64,000 nt of DNA, taken from assembly GCA_050084515.1 (NCBI GenBank), contig CM114272.1:4960001-5024000 (forward strand), in the 5' to 3' direction. The stretch's first letter is position 1, and every line of letters begins with the position of its first letter. Below, piece by piece: positions 21,957-34,439 of this stretch. A model generated the notes under the pieces. That model did not search any database. It had not been told where the DNA came from and saw only the letters and a program-made list of their open reading frames with translations. Both the position numbers and the translations under genes were made by a program. The stretch is from Blasia pusilla (Eukaryota; Marchantiophyta; Marchantiopsida; Blasiales).

Positions 21957-24185
21957 AGAAAAAATAAATCATATCATTCACTTTCGCATACGTAAATGAG
22001 TAGGATAAATCACAAGGCGCTACCAATCGATATTACTCAATGTAATATCGATGGGTAGTTCCAATCGGAAAGTGTTTCCATGCGGTCTCATGTTACCTCG
22101 AGAAAACATACATGGATAATTAAATTCGAGCGATCCTATTGACTATAAAAGACGCGTGTCATGAGGAGAGATGTTTGCAAAATGAAATGGCAATCTCCAA
22201 TAAAAATATAGATAAGATATGTGATAGTCCAACAAGCCTTTTGCATTTCTTATTTATTCTTTTCCTCATATTTCTAAAGTTCTTATGCTTCCAAATACAT
22301 TACGGTTAATCAAGTGAAGAACTGGTTGTGAACCGGGCTCATGAACACTACTCTTATTGTGCTTTATGAAGAAGTAATTGAGTCTCGATAAGAATTAGCG
22401 AGTATGTTCTGAGAAGGGCTATGTGTGCAAACATAAAGCTATGGTTGAAGAAGGGGCTAAACAAGGGAATGCTAAGGCCTATGTATGCAAACATAAAGTC
22501 AAGGTTGAAGAAGAGATTAAATAAGGGAACGTTAAGGAAACTTTAACCAACAAGAGTGTCTCGTGGATTTGGTTGTCCAACAATCGGTGTGATGAGCAAT
22601 TCTTATCATACCAAGGCTTGTTGACATTGATCTTTCAATTGGCATCGGAATTTGTACTCTTTCCAATCTTCAAAAATCCTCAATATGATGCATATTGTCT
22701 CTTGGTTATTTAAATTCACAAGGAGAAGAGTAGGATTGACTGCCGCTATCAAGTCGTGCTATGACTTTTGAATTTGACAAATTATGCATTTTTGTTTAAT
22801 GTATGTATGCTCTATGGGACTTCATCCAACAATATCACATGAAGTAAAGCCAAAAGGGAACTATGTTAGACCGATCGGTGGTCGCAAAGGTAGGTTGCTA
22901 TGGCATATGTTTCCATTTGGAAGTGCCACTATCATTATTATTTCCAACAATGTGGTGGAACTTACTCATTCCCAAAGAGAATTGTGCGAGATTGTTGTAC
23001 TTACATAGGAAGTCGTTGCAACTTGTAGAGTGACCATGTTTCCATTTTTATTTCCATCCTTATCAAACCTTTTATGAAAATGATGGTCCTCGTTTACATC
23101 TGAAGATAATTTCCCGTTTTGATTGTCACTTTGAAGTTGAAGTTATGGCCTCCACTATTTTGTATTTTTCACTACTTAATTATAACTTGTGACATTGGTC
23201 AAGCTTTTCCTACGAAAACTAGATGTGATGTTTTGATTTCAAAAGTTTTGCAAACGATGTGATGACACCTAGATTCAACTCGTCAAAGCCCTATAGAACC
23301 TTTATTGGTTTTCGAGATCTCTTTCTATCATAAAGAATTTACGTCAGATATTGTAGAGACAAAGAAGTGGTATTTGGTTCTTCCATAGGGTAGAACTTGT
23401 GGCACATAATCATCAAGGGTGATCCTTGAGTCCTAGAAGGACTATAATCGGTTTCTATTCTCTAAAAAAAATCCTATGCCCAATAACTTTGCAAACGTCT
23501 TCATTCAAGGGAATTGGAACACCTAGACCCACACCATGTTTTGTTCCTCCATTATGAGGAGAAGTTCCAAATTTCAACACCAAATTCTAAGAAACAATCC
23601 AACCTTTCGTGAACGGAGCAACACGGGAAGCTCAAAGCAATTCATGATATGTATGCTCATGTTATATGAGATTGCCTTGGTAATAGTCAATGGTCAAACC
23701 TGTTTGATTGTAGCAATTGAATGCCCTTTAATATGATTGCAACAAATAGACACAAGTAAGTTTGCATTTGTTAGTCTTAATGAAATCCTATAAAGATACC
23801 TTGTCGCTCGAGCTGAGAGTCATAGCATAAGACCATATGTGACATCACTAATATACTTCAACCCTTGTGCAGTCTCCTTTCGTGTGTAGGCTGCGCTTTT
23901 CAGAGTGGATACATCTCGTCCGAGTTTTTATTTGTTTCCGTGAAGGGAGGTGGAGATTCTTCGTTAACGGACACTTAGTCAAGCCCAACTAAATGTTTGT
24001 TTCAAGGATCGATCCAATCCTTCTACTCTTTTGACGAATGGAGAACTCCACATATATGGCTGAATTAATTATGGGGTACTCTTTGAGAAGTACTTGCTTG
24101 TGACTAAGAATTTTTCCACATATGTTATACGTAAAAAAATGTTATACTTAAAAAGGTTTAGATCCTCTATTATCTAAACTCTAAT
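21957..24185. other. AT-rich unassigned DNA
   Basis: No gene recognised. Two frames of 66-74 codons (22784-23008 and 23536-23736) match nothing I know and look like decayed repeat coding. A near-exact duplication of about 58 bases occupies 22416-22540. The segment 24056-24185 resembles 14800-14945 of block A (GAATTAAT..., GTACTTGCTT..., TGACTAAGA), suggesting a shared repeat. Confidence 0.4.
22416..22540 (+). repeat. 58-60 bp tandem duplication
   Basis: The unit CTATGTGTGCAAACATAAAG...GGTTGAAGAAG...AAGGGAA occurs at about 22417 and 22475 with few differences. Confidence 0.8.
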
Positions 24186-24779
24186 TCTGTTAGATGTTGT
24201 AAGAGACCGACCCTTTCCCTCACCTTCATGATCCCACGAATCATCGGACTCGCTACCTTCCTACTATGTGGTGGTCCTTTGATTCTTGGTCATCCCAAGC
24301 TGGTTACTTGCCCAAGCTGGTTACTCGCGACAACGACGCTTGTCTCCTTCTAGCGCGAGGGTCGAATCGTCATTCAAACCAGCCAACCTTCATCCATCTA
24401 AGGAAATTCTTCCGGGTCCGTGAGTTCCGAGACCTAGGCGCGTGAGTTCCGAGACCTAGGCGCGAGACCTAGGCGCGTGATCAGTGGACGACGGGCAAGG
24501 CTGTATACAGGTGTCTCTTTAGCTATGTGAGGTCAAGCTATCAACACCCTAATTTCCCGCATCCCCGCCTCCACCAACCCTTTGCCCAAACCTCGTTAGC
24601 ATACAAGGTTGGTCCGCTCTCTTGACTCAATCTCTTCGGTAGGCTTATGCTTGGTTTCTAAAGACCGTTTGAGTGGACTTCTCATTTGATGCCAAGGGAG
24701 CACCTTATGTGGTTCCCAAGTAGCATCCGCCCCCACCGGAGAGGCCCATCAGCATAGACCCTAAACGATGAAACCGACC
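24186..24779 (-). other. Possible 3' flank of the older gypsy element
   Basis: No gene. It holds a 22-bp tandem repeat (GAGTTCCGAGACCTAGGCGC units at 24420-24480) and CT-rich stretches. Being downstream of the chromodomain end of the older gypsy element on the minus strand, it may contain that element's 3' non-coding DNA; no LTR pair confirms this. Confidence 0.35.
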
Positions 24780-26109
24780 TTCACGATCCGCGACCACTTG
24801 CTCCTTGAGTATCTCCTCCACTCATATATCTGGTATTGCCTCCAAAATAGGGTGCCACTTTTGTTCACGAGCCGAGAACCGGTCAAAGTCATCAACAAAC
24901 TCTTTTAACAAGGAAACATGGAAGACTGGATGATAGCTTTTCATAATGGTAGGCAATTGCAACTCATATGGCACTTTGGCGACTCGCCTCAAAAAAGTGT
25001 AAGGTCCCGCCCAGCGAGGTACCAACTTCGGCACATGGCCCACGGGGAAATAAAAATTCTTCGTTTTCAACCAAACCTTGCCGCCGACCTGATACTCAAC
25101 GTCTCTTCTATGCTGGTTGGCTTGTTTGGCGTACCGAGTCTGATCATTTTTCCTCATTCCACATGGACAAGGCTAAGGGCAAGTGGCGGCCTTGATGAAC
25201 CACCTCTAATGGAGCTAGCCCTGTGGTGAACTCGCGGCTGGAGTTTTAGGAAAACTCTAGCAAAGTCAGCTGGTTCACGGAACCTGTTTGATCCCTAACA
25301 ATATAGTTGCGAAAGCCTTGTTCCAAAACCTGGATCACGCGTTTGGTTTGGCCATCCGTTGCGGATGATAGGCGGTGCTAAACTTAAGATTAGCTCCTAG
25401 GTGCTTGAACAATTGCGTCCAAAATTGAGAGGTGAACCTCGTATCTCGGTCACTCACAATGTCTCTTGGGAGTCCATGCAACCAAAACACATGCGCCAAG
25501 AATAATTCAGCGGTACCCGCGGCGGTTATGGTCTCCTTGCAAGGTACATAGTGACCTTGCTTGTTTAACCGATCACATACTGCCAAAATTGTGTCCCAGC
25601 CATCAATCATGGGGATTCCAACCACAAAATGGATGCTCAATGACTCCCAAATACCTTCGCGAACGGGCAGCGGGTGAAGCAATCCCGCTGGTTTTCTATA
25701 ATCTGCTCTATGTTGTTGACTTGCAACTCATGAAGATACAAAATCGCTCATTTTTGAACTCAGCGTGGGCCATCCGCTCTCTATCTCCATGGGCGGCAAG
25801 CTCACAGTCATGATATTCTACCAAAATCTGCATCTAAGCTCGCCGGCCGGCACATATAAGTGGTCTTGTTTAAACAGCCAAAGTCTATCGCGACACTATA
25901 AATTTTTGGCCTTGCTCTCCCCGAGCACGAGAAGCTGCCACTCAATGGCTTTCTAATCTCCCTCGGCGGCGCTACGGATCCGATCGAGTACATCCTGTTC
26001 CACAGGCCGAGACACCAGCCGGTTAACTTTGTGGCTCAAGGCGTCGGCGGGAACATATTCCTTGCCTTTCTTGGAGTACCATATTACATGATATTATGAG
26101 TAGCAATAG
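24780..26109 (-). pseudogene. Older Ty3/gypsy element: RNase H end, integrase, chromodomain start
   Basis: Minus-strand pol remnants in order: the end of RNase H (ADALSHKVNRLVSRP near 26040), the integrase zinc-binding region (WLFKQDHLYVPAGELR), integrase core with WLHGLPRDIVSDRDTRFTS (25335-25682), the C-terminal domain with WAGPYTFLRRV and YHPVFHVSLLK (24822-25157), and a chromodomain-like ILKEQVVADREGR close to 24780. Short deletions and frameshifts separate them. Its upstream half continues at 35417-36490; the 9.3-kb element between is an insertion with a 5-bp target duplication. It is a dead chromovirus-type element. Confidence 0.9.
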
Positions 26110-27111
26110 TATCATGCGCCTACTCTCCCTGAACGTCAATCTTAGTGTTGCGGAAGCGTACGTTCACTAGGACACGCTCTCATCGCCCACCTGCACCCAA
26201 ACGCACTCACCTTAGTCTGGCTTTGGGTCCAGCGGCCTTCCAACCTACCAAGTCCCCAACTCGGCATCTCATCAAGCTCAACCTTCCCTCATTCCTAGGT
26301 TCCCAACACGACAAGTCCTTCAAGACTTGGAACAAACTTTCTGGTTAGTCCAAGAACCTAAAACGGCAGTTGCGTGCCTAATGGTTCCAACTGTTCAACA
26401 AACCTCCTGCAAGTTCCTAACCGGGATCCCAGTAACTGAGTCGCGGGTTGGAATCCAAAAGGAATCTCTAAAATTCACCTGAATAGACTTGGTTCAGGTT
26501 TTCAAACCCAACTCCAAACTCTCGATACGTTCCATGCCCTTGAGCCGCCCCGTGGCGCCCAAAGTGGAGTTCGAGTCCCAAGCACCCTTAGAGACCTTCC
26601 CCTTACTAGAACTTCTTGGGATCTGTGCTAATCCCCCCATCTTTGGAAAAGGATGGTCAAACCTTTCATTGTGGCCCTCAACCCGACTCTACTTACAGTC
26701 GTTTCGGGTCATTTCTCAACCGCTACTAGTGCGTTTGTCAAGATCTTTAGTGCGTCTGAAATGGCTTTCCATAAGCTTTCAAACGCATTCTTATTCCTCC
26801 CAAACTCATCTTGGAACTTAAATTTATGGCCATAAATACAGTCGGAAACTCTCAAAGGCTAGTGGCGTCCCAAATTCGGATTCCTTCCTTTGGCAATCCA
26901 CTTCCTAGACTTGACTCCTCCCAAGTCTTGATCCTCGTTTAGTCCAGGTTTCTCAGTCGTGACCACAACATATGAAACGCGAAGCCTTGCTTGCGTCTCT
27001 ACTCTTGTCTTTTCTCTGAGAGCACTCCAACGCGCAAACCATCTTAGCTTGAGCCTGCTAGTGTTCCGATGTTTCACTTTGGCGCTCGTTTGGACATGAG
27101 GGTCGCGACAC
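26110..27111 (-). repeat. 3' LTR of nested gypsy element
   Basis: 1002 bases, aligned end to end with 34440-35416. On the minus strand it starts TGTCGCGACCC; its other terminus is degenerate (GGCGCATGATA instead of GGCACACAACA). Beside it on the inside is a purine-rich ACAGGGGTGAG, the expected polypurine tract. Confidence 0.9.
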
Positions 27112-27777
27112 TCACCCCTGTTTAGAGGTTGATGCCTTCATCAACACAAACCTTTGTTATGTCAAGTCTTGAGTGCATCCTACCCCTTGACATCGAATTG
27201 GGTTCTAGTGGCTAGCCCGCAATTCCTCTTAAGTCTCAAGTTGTCGCTTTGCACCACTTAGAATCATTAGCATCTCCTCTTCGATAAGCCTAGACTTGTT
27301 ATGCAGAACTAACCTATCAAATAAGCTAACTAAGTGTGCAACCTTACACTCTTCTAGCTCACTCAAAAAAAAATCACACCTGTTTACCCGGTCCACGAAT
27401 CATACTATTATTGGATCGCTCTCGTATTCAACTTAGGCGCGTCACTAAGTTTACTCATGCTACCACAAGTAAGATCACCCCAAGCCCCAAGACAGATTCA
27501 TCTGCTCCGCCGACGCTAGGGTGAGCCCGAGTGTCATCCAACACTTGGTCTTGTTCTAGGTGCTTATCCAAATACGCGCTCTCACCTCAAATACTCCTTG
27601 TCTCTCCTCTTGACTTACATTCTAAGCATATGATGAATGACTCATAGCCATGCACTACCACATACAAATTGCAATGAAACACTAGCATCCAATCTCCAAA
27701 TCCATGCATTCCTTTATTGCAACACCAGCCTGTTCTAGTTACAACAACCTTCGGCCCAAGAATCTTATGGTCACAAG

Positions 27778-28654
27778 TCATGTCCTTAGCTTCTCTGCGT
27801 ACCAACATATGTGCTTCTCTAGCGTCTGCTTGAAGTCTTGCAACAACTCTTGCGCGTGTTCTAAATCTGCCTCCCCTATCCAAGTCGCCTCCTTCACATG
27901 GTAGCCCTTCCATTTAACCAAGTACTCGTACTTGTTGGCCCGACGCCTTAAACGCAAGATGGTATCCACCTCGAATTCCGGTTCTTCATTCACAATTACC
28001 AGTTGTGGTCTTAACACTTGTCTCCGCTCAAAGCGCCCATTATCTTGAAGATATTTCTTCAAAAATTACACATGAAAGGTCGGGTGAATCTTGAACTCTT
28101 CCGGTAGCTCCAATGTATACACATCCTCAAATGGGTTTGCCATAATTACATATGGTCCAGCATACTTGGGAGACATCTCGTGTGGTTGAGTGAGATTCTT
28201 CACACTCAACCACACTTGCTCTCCAACTTGGAATTTTATTTGGCGCCAACTCTTGTGAGCATGCTTAACGTACCTCATTTGAGCCTTTTCAAGACTTCGC
28301 CTTGCTCGCTCTTCCCATTCTCGCATCTCTACTAACGAACCTTGTGCCATCGCTTGTCGTGTCCGTGCCAATGTAGTACCCTTCGAGAGGGATAGGTCAA
28401 GAGGCCCTTCTGGCTCTCGTCCATTTGCTAGAAGAAACGGAGATTCTCTAATTGCAAAATTCTTGGTCGAGTTGTAGCACTACTCTACCATGCTTAGCCA
28501 CTTGACCCAATCTCGCTGATCCGCACTAACATAATTTCTTAAGTACTGATTCACGATCAAGTTTACATTTTCACTCTGCCCATCCGTTTGGGGATGAAAG
28601 GCACAAATAAAACTCAGCTTGGTCTTAAACCTTCAAAATAAGTGCTTCCAAAAA
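27778..28654 (-). pseudogene. Integrase C-terminal part and chromodomain of nested gypsy element
   Basis: 28066-28371 encodes the integrase C-terminal barrel (FQVGEQVWLSVKNL, KYAGPYVIM, FKIHPTFHV). 27778-28062 encodes a chromodomain: EVDTILRLRRRANKYEYLVK, then WKGYHVKEATWIGEADL, with the aromatic positions present. The chromodomain marks it as a chromovirus. The part from 28372 to 28654 is decayed integrase core up to the solo LTR at 28655. A frame break separates the two blocks near 28064. Confidence 0.9.
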
Positions 28655-29657
28655 TGTTGCGACCCTCATAACCAAACAACACTAAATAGGCGTCCAGCGG
28701 AACATCAGAACTCAAGTGGACTCATGCTGCAATGTTTGCGCTTTGGAGAGGCATTTGGAAGGATCTCTTGGAAAAGTCCAAGAGACAAAATGCGGAACAA
28801 AGTTGTGCATTTAGATGCGCTAGTGGTCGTGACCAGAAACCTAGACCAAACGCGATCCAAGACTTGATATGAGTTGAGTCTTGGAAGGTTGGTTGCCAAA
28901 GAGGTGAGAACCAATTCTAGAACACGACTAGCATTTGGGGAATTTAATTATGTTTTGGACCATAAAGTTTAGCCCTAAGATGTGTTTGGGACAAGTAAGG
29001 GTGCATTGCAAAGCTTCTCTTGAAATGCTTCCAACGCACCAAAGATCTTGGCAAATGCATAAGTACAAATTGAGATATTAGCTTAGAGCAACTATGAGAG
29101 CAATCAGGTTGAGGGCCAATTGAAGAGACCCGGATGTCCTTCCCTAAAGGTAGGGGACCGGAGATCCCAGAAGTACCTAGGAGGGAAGAGTCTCTCCAAG
29201 ATGTCTTGGAACACGCATCCTCAGTTTGAGCACCAAACGATGGCTTAGAGGCACGGTATGGAACGGGAGTTTGGCGTTGGAACTCGAAACCCAAACCTGA
29301 TCCAAGGAAGTGGACTTTGTATGCCACATTTGGATTCCAACCCGAGATTCACTTTGTGCGAGTCTCGGTTAGGGACTCATTGGATGTCGATCGGATAGTT
29401 GAAATCGCCATGCATTAAAACGCCGTTTGAGGTTCTTGAACCGACCAAAAAGTCTATCCCAAGTCTTTCGAGACTTGCCCATGTTGTAAGCCACGAAACT
29501 TCTGAGAGGAGAACTCAGAAGTTAGCCCGCTGATTGATCCAAGACCCGACCAACCACAATGCGTGTTTGGATCCTGATCAGTGTTGAGAGCGTGACCTAA
29601 TGAACGCACGCTTCCGCAACAACAAGATTAACGTTCAAGGAGAGTAGGCACACAATA
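28655..29657 (+). repeat. Solo LTR inserted in integrase core
   Basis: TGTTGCGACCC...CACACAATA, the same LTR family as 34440-35416 but in the opposite orientation. Flanks are AAAAA (28650-28654) and AGAAA (29658-29662), a target duplication with one mismatch. It splits the integrase core between 28654 and 29658. Confidence 0.85.
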
Positions 29658-30251
29658 AGAAAGCACTGGTAAATTTCGGATCTCGATCTGAAATAATGCT
29701 CCTTGGCAAACCGTGAGCCGCCACCAACCATCCAAGAATAGTTGCAAAGTTGTATAAGCCCTTGCGGAATCCATGTCGGTACAAATCTCGCCAACTTGCT
29801 AAATCGATCAACAATCACATGTATAGCGTTGTATCCCTCAGATTGAGAAAGACTCATGATGAAATCCATACTCACACTTTGCAAGGGTCCTTCTGGAATT
29901 GGCAAGGGATGCACCAAGCCTTGTTTGTTATTATAAGAAATTTTGTTCGCTTGGCTGGTTATACAGGTCTTCTCATATTGAGCATCACCCTCTTCCATGT
30001 TGAGCCAGAAGAATCGCTTAGATAGAACAAAGTGAGTGTAGATTTCTCTCCTTTATGTCCCGCCAAGGGTCCATCATAACATTTCGTTAACACCTTGGTC
30101 CGCATCTTGTCTTGCTCCACATAGATCATGCTCGCTTGAACCTTAGTAAACCGTGCCTCAAACTTATGCTGGCCACCTTTTCACCCTCTCCTTCAAACTC
30201 TTGAGATACTCCATTGCTTGGCGTCTTTCATGTATCCTTCACGAATTCTTC
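29658..30251 (-). pseudogene. Integrase N-terminal part of nested gypsy element
   Basis: Minus-strand frames carry a zinc-binding region remnant (RFFWLNMEEGDAQYEKTC near 30000) and the start of the integrase core: GLVHPLPIPEGPLQSVSMDF and HVIVDRFSKLARFVPT (29597-29998 reading frame). They continue on the far side of each solo LTR. Stops and small deletions are present. Confidence 0.88.
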
Positions 30252-31251
30252 TTTCGCGACCCTCATGACCAAACGAGTGCCAAGCGGAACATCGGAACAT
30301 TAGCGGGTTCACGCTAAGATGGTTTGCGCGTTGGAGTGTCTCGAAGAAGAGACAAGAGACGAGACGCAAGCGAGGCTTCGCGTTTCAGATGTTGTGGTCG
30401 CGACCGAGAAACCTGCACCAAACGCAAAATAAGACTTGAAAGGATTCGAGTCTAGAAAGTGGGTTGCCTAAGGAACAATCCGGATTTGGAATGCCACTAG
30501 CGTTTGAGAGTTTCCAATTGTATTTATCACCATAACTTTTAGCGCCAAGATACGTTTGGATTAAACATGGACACATTGGAAGGCTTATGGAAAGCCGGCT
30601 CAAACGCGTTGAAGATCTCTGCAAACGCATAAGCAGCAGTCAAGAAAGAACCCAGAAACGACTATAAGTAGAGTTGGGTTGAGGGCCACTATGAAGGGCC
30701 CGACCCTCCTTTTCCAAAGGGGGGGGTTATTGGAGAACCTCAGAAGTACTAGTAAGGGAGAAGGTCTCCGAGAGTGCTTGGAACTCAAACCCCACTTTGG
30801 GCGCCACGGGGCGGATCAAGGGCATGGAATGGATCGAGAGTTTGGTGTTGGGTTGGAAAACCTGAACCAAGTCTACAAAGGCGATTCTAAACATCCCTCT
30901 TGGATTTCACCCCGCGACTCAATTACTTGGGTCTCGGTTTGGAACTCGCACGAGGTCCGTTGAACAGTTGGGATCGCTAGGCGCGCAAGTGCCGTTTTAG
31001 GTTCCTGGACTAATCAGGAAGTCTGTTCCAAGTCTTGAAGGACTTGCCACGTTTTGGAAACTAGGAATTAAGGAAGGTTGAGCTTGATGAGACGTCAAGT
31101 TGAGAACTCGATGGGTTGGAACGCTGGTTGGCCTAGACCCGACTAATGAGAGTGCGTGTTTGGGTGCAGATCGGCAATGAGATTGTGTCCTACTGAACGT
31201 ACGCTTCCGTAACACTAAAGATTGACGTTCAAGGAGAGTAGGGGCGCAACA
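30252..31251 (+). repeat. Solo LTR inserted after RNase H
   Basis: TTTCGCGACCC...GGGCGCAACA, 1000 bases, same LTR family, opposite orientation to its host. Perfect 5-bp target duplication TCTTC at 30247-30251 and 31252-31256. It interrupts the host between KEIDLQRR and the integrase zinc region. Confidence 0.9.
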
Positions 31252-32800
31252 TCTTCTCTGTAGATCTATTTCTTTATGGAACATTGCTCTCAAAACCTGT
31301 GTCTTCGCTAGCATGTGCTCTTCCTTCCGACTCAACGCATCTAGAATCATATTATCTTTCCCTGGCTTGTGAATCAACTCAACATCCATCAACGCCAAAG
31401 TATCATGCCATCGTAGTTTTTTCAGTGTCACTCGATCCTTGGTCTCAAAATACTTGAGTGATATGTTATCGGTGAACACTCAAGTTCTATGAAGTCCCAA
31501 ATAGTGACGCTACTTCCTCAAACAATGAACCATCGTAAATAACTCTTTCTCATGAGTAGGCCATCTCCTTTCAGTGTCGCTAAGCTTCTTGCTCTCGTAT
31601 GCTACTAGTCTCCCTTCTTGCACGAACATTCTTGCAGTTTCGAAATCACTAGCATCAGTATGCACCTCAAATGGTTTGTCAAACTCCGGCAGCTTCAAGA
31701 TTAGTTCTTGCGATAGGATCGCTTCACTCGGCTGAACTCCTCATTAAATTCTTGGATCCTGGTCGTGTTAGCAAACTTTGTTGTCCAATCCGTGAGAGGT
31801 CTCACAATTCTTGAAAATTTCTTCACATAAGTGCGATGGAACTGCACCGCACCTATGAACCTCCTCATCCCCTTTACAGTGGACGACGGTTCCCACTCGG
31901 CAATCACTTTCACCTTCTCCATGTCGGGATTGCTACCATCTACGCTAACCATGTGACCAAAGAATTTGATCTTGCTCAATCCAAACTCACTCTTCTCTAC
32001 ATTTGCATACAACCGATTAGCCCTTAGCTTTAACAAGATGCTCTCACATGTCGGCGTGCTCCTCTAGTGGCTTCGAATAGATAAGTATATCATCAATGTA
32101 GATGATAGCATACTCATCCATCTCCTTGTGAAAAATGGAGTTTATCAATGTGGTGAACGTCGGAGGCGCATTGCATAGACCGAAAGGCATCACTACAAAC
32201 TCAAAGGAACCGTATCTTGTCCTACACGCAGTCTTCTCTACATCGCCTTGGCAATCCGGATCAGGTTATATATGACTTCAAGTTGAAGAGATCATCTATC
32301 CTTAGAAGAGGATAGTTGTTCTTAACGTCACTTTATTTAGCGCACGGTAACCAACACACAACCTCATCTTCCCATCCTTCTTCTTCACAAAGAGAACGGG
32401 TGCTCCATATGGTGACTTGCTAGTTCTAATGTAACCCTTTTCCAAGAGCTCACTTAATTGCTTTTTAACTCAAGAAGTTCTTCTTGATTCAACCTATATG
32501 GTGCCTTTGAAGGTGGTGGGGAACCAGGTATGATCTCTATCTTATGATCGATTGCCCTATGTGGTGGCAACGCAAATCGAAAGCTCATTTGTCAAGACAT
32601 CCTCAAACTCCTTGACCACTTTTCAAGTAGTTTTGGGATTCTGCATGAAGTAGTGTCTTGATCTCCGCGTATTTCCCTTGTAGCCTCCTCTACTTGTCTC
32701 ATCAAGTAGAGAAATCCATCCTCTAACTCGGTCATACTCCTCCTTGTAATAGAGTTCATCAACTCCTTCTTCACAGAATCTCACGAACCAACCGTACCTA
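31252..32800 (-). pseudogene. Reverse transcriptase and RNase H of nested gypsy element
   Basis: On the minus strand: [20 protein letters not shown] (near 32400), FVVMPFGLCNAPPTF (near 32190), and YIDDILIYSK (about 32075-32105) with the polymerase Asp pair, then the connection domain (IKFFGHMVS, 31701-32036). RNase H follows with FEVHTDASDF (31510-31698) and WHDTLALMDVELIHKPGKDN, ALSRKEEH (31256-31479). At least three frame breaks and a few stops separate the pieces. Typical gypsy order and motifs. Confidence 0.92.
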
Positions 32801-32803
32801 CAA

Positions 32804-33298
32804 CTATTTGCCTTTCAACAAGACGCTCAACCTCAATGGTCTACGTCTTAACTCCACCTCATACGCATCCAGAAATGTATTCCCCCAAACTCCGTCGATG
32901 CCGTCCATCTCCCACACAGTGAAATTCTCCTTCAACTCGAATACTCCGGATCCTTTGGTTAAACCCAAGACCAACTTAGAAGTCCGATGAGACTTGCCCT
33001 CGGCAAATCCTACTAGAATGGGCTCGTTCGCCCTAGAGGTGGACAAACCCAACTCCTTCACAATTCTCAGGCTTAGGAAGGAGTGCAAAGCACCTGTATC
33101 CACGAGCAACAACATATCGTGATCAGCAATCTTGGATCTTAGGTACACCAAATTGGGCATCCTCTTGGTGACCTTAAGGGACGTCTCGAGACCACCCACC
33201 GATAGATGCTTAGCAGCAAACGCAATTATACTCCCATTCATACCTTTGTTTTCGAACACCCTTTCGCCATGTGCCCAGGCTCGCCACAGTTGTAGCAT
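32804..33298 (-). pseudogene. Aspartic protease of nested gypsy element
   Basis: A frame of about 165 codons, overlapping the end of gag, carries MLLLVDTGALHSFLSLRIVK, the retroviral-type aspartic protease site (DTGA), followed by a flap-like region and NTFLDAYEVE. It lies between the zinc knuckle of gag and the reverse transcriptase, as expected. It has no stop over its whole length. Confidence 0.85.
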
Positions 33299-34302
33299 AT
33301 CACCTTGCCCTTTCCTGACTTAGAATGTTGTCCTCCTCTCGGCTTCGCATGAAGTTCCACTCCTTTTGCTGCCGGGGCAAGCGACTCTCCTAGGTCGCGC
33401 AAGCCCCCACTCCATACTCTCTTGAATGTCTCCTTATTCTTAGAATTCTTCAAAAAAAAAATTGGTTCAAAGGGCTTCTTGGTTTGGACTTAATCGTCCC
33501 CAATCCGCTCCGCTAGCTTGAGAAGGTCCACATAGGTATTTATTAATGCCAGCATTCGGTAGAGGGATTTTTCAGCGCTCGGTTTGAGTCTGCGAATGAA
33601 GATAGCCTTCTTTACGTGCTCATCCATTTTATGAAGAAAAGTCAATTTCGCACTAAATCCCCTCACGTAAGCGCTTGAGGAACCACTTTGCCGTAACCTC
33701 ACGTATTCCTGCGTGTCGCGCAACCCTTGGTGCTCCAGAGTGAACCGGTCACCAATCAACACCTTAAACTCCTCCCAACTCAAAGGTGATTCATCAGCCA
33801 GATGTTCCTCTCCTTGAGTTGTCCACCACAATAGCCCATGATCCTTTAGGAAAGTGACGACTATCGTCACCTTGTCTTGCTCAGCTGCCCTATGTGCCTC
33901 GAAGTGCAGTTCGAGCTCTGTAAGGAAATCCTTCACTCTTCGAGAACGCCCCACCCTAGTGAATGGCGTGGGCAGGTTTGTCTTGTAGAGCTTTTTACCA
34001 GCACCCAAAGTTCAGTCTGCCTCTAGCTCTGCAATCTTGTTCCTTTGTTGGGACATCTGCTCTACCAACAACTTCAATAAGTCCAACGCGTGACTCGACT
34101 CAGTCGGTTCCGTTGAGTTTGGAACCGATGGCCCCGGGGAAGGATTTGCCTCTAGAACATCCTCATGTCTGGTGCTCGGATCTTCGGGAGTCTCCGTCTC
34201 CTCCATAGTTTCATGGTCCGGCATTGATTTGATTCTCCGTTCACGTTGCTTGATTCGGCGCTTCTTGGGTTCGTCTCCCCCGATCGCCATCTTCAAGCCA
34301 TC
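33238..34302 (-). pseudogene. Gag of nested gypsy element
   Basis: Starts near 34302-34290 (MAIGGDEPKKRR), with an acidic/charged N-terminus, a heptad-like LLKLLVEQMSQQRNKIAELE, then a capsid region (FLTELELHFEAHRAAEQDK, GLLWWTTQ, WEEFKVLIGDRF, 33490-34008). The nucleocapsid zinc knuckle CYNCGEPGHMAKGC is at about 33250-33290. Stops near 34012 and 33488 break the frame. The CCHC residues are all present. Confidence 0.9.
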
Positions 34303-34426
34303 TCACTCAGATCTCCTCCTTGTTTCTTGCGTCCTTCCTCGAGCGTTTAATTCTAGCCGCTACCTTGAGTTTCCCCAAGCGTCCAATCGATCCCACGACC
34401 CCAAGTTCTTTCTCACCAAGGATTTT

Positions 34427-34437
34427 CTCTGATACCA
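34427..34437 (-). other. Primer-binding site for initiator tRNA-Met
   Basis: TGGTATCAGAG on the minus strand, two bases after the 5' LTR end. This is the usual plant LTR-element match to the 3' end of initiator methionine tRNA. Confidence 0.9.
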
Positions 34438-34439
34438 CT

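Noticed and set aside
26859-27077. Short frames inside the LTRs (also 28944-29327, 30679-30963)
   Set aside because: They recur only because the LTRs are copies of each other, and they are interrupted in other copies.
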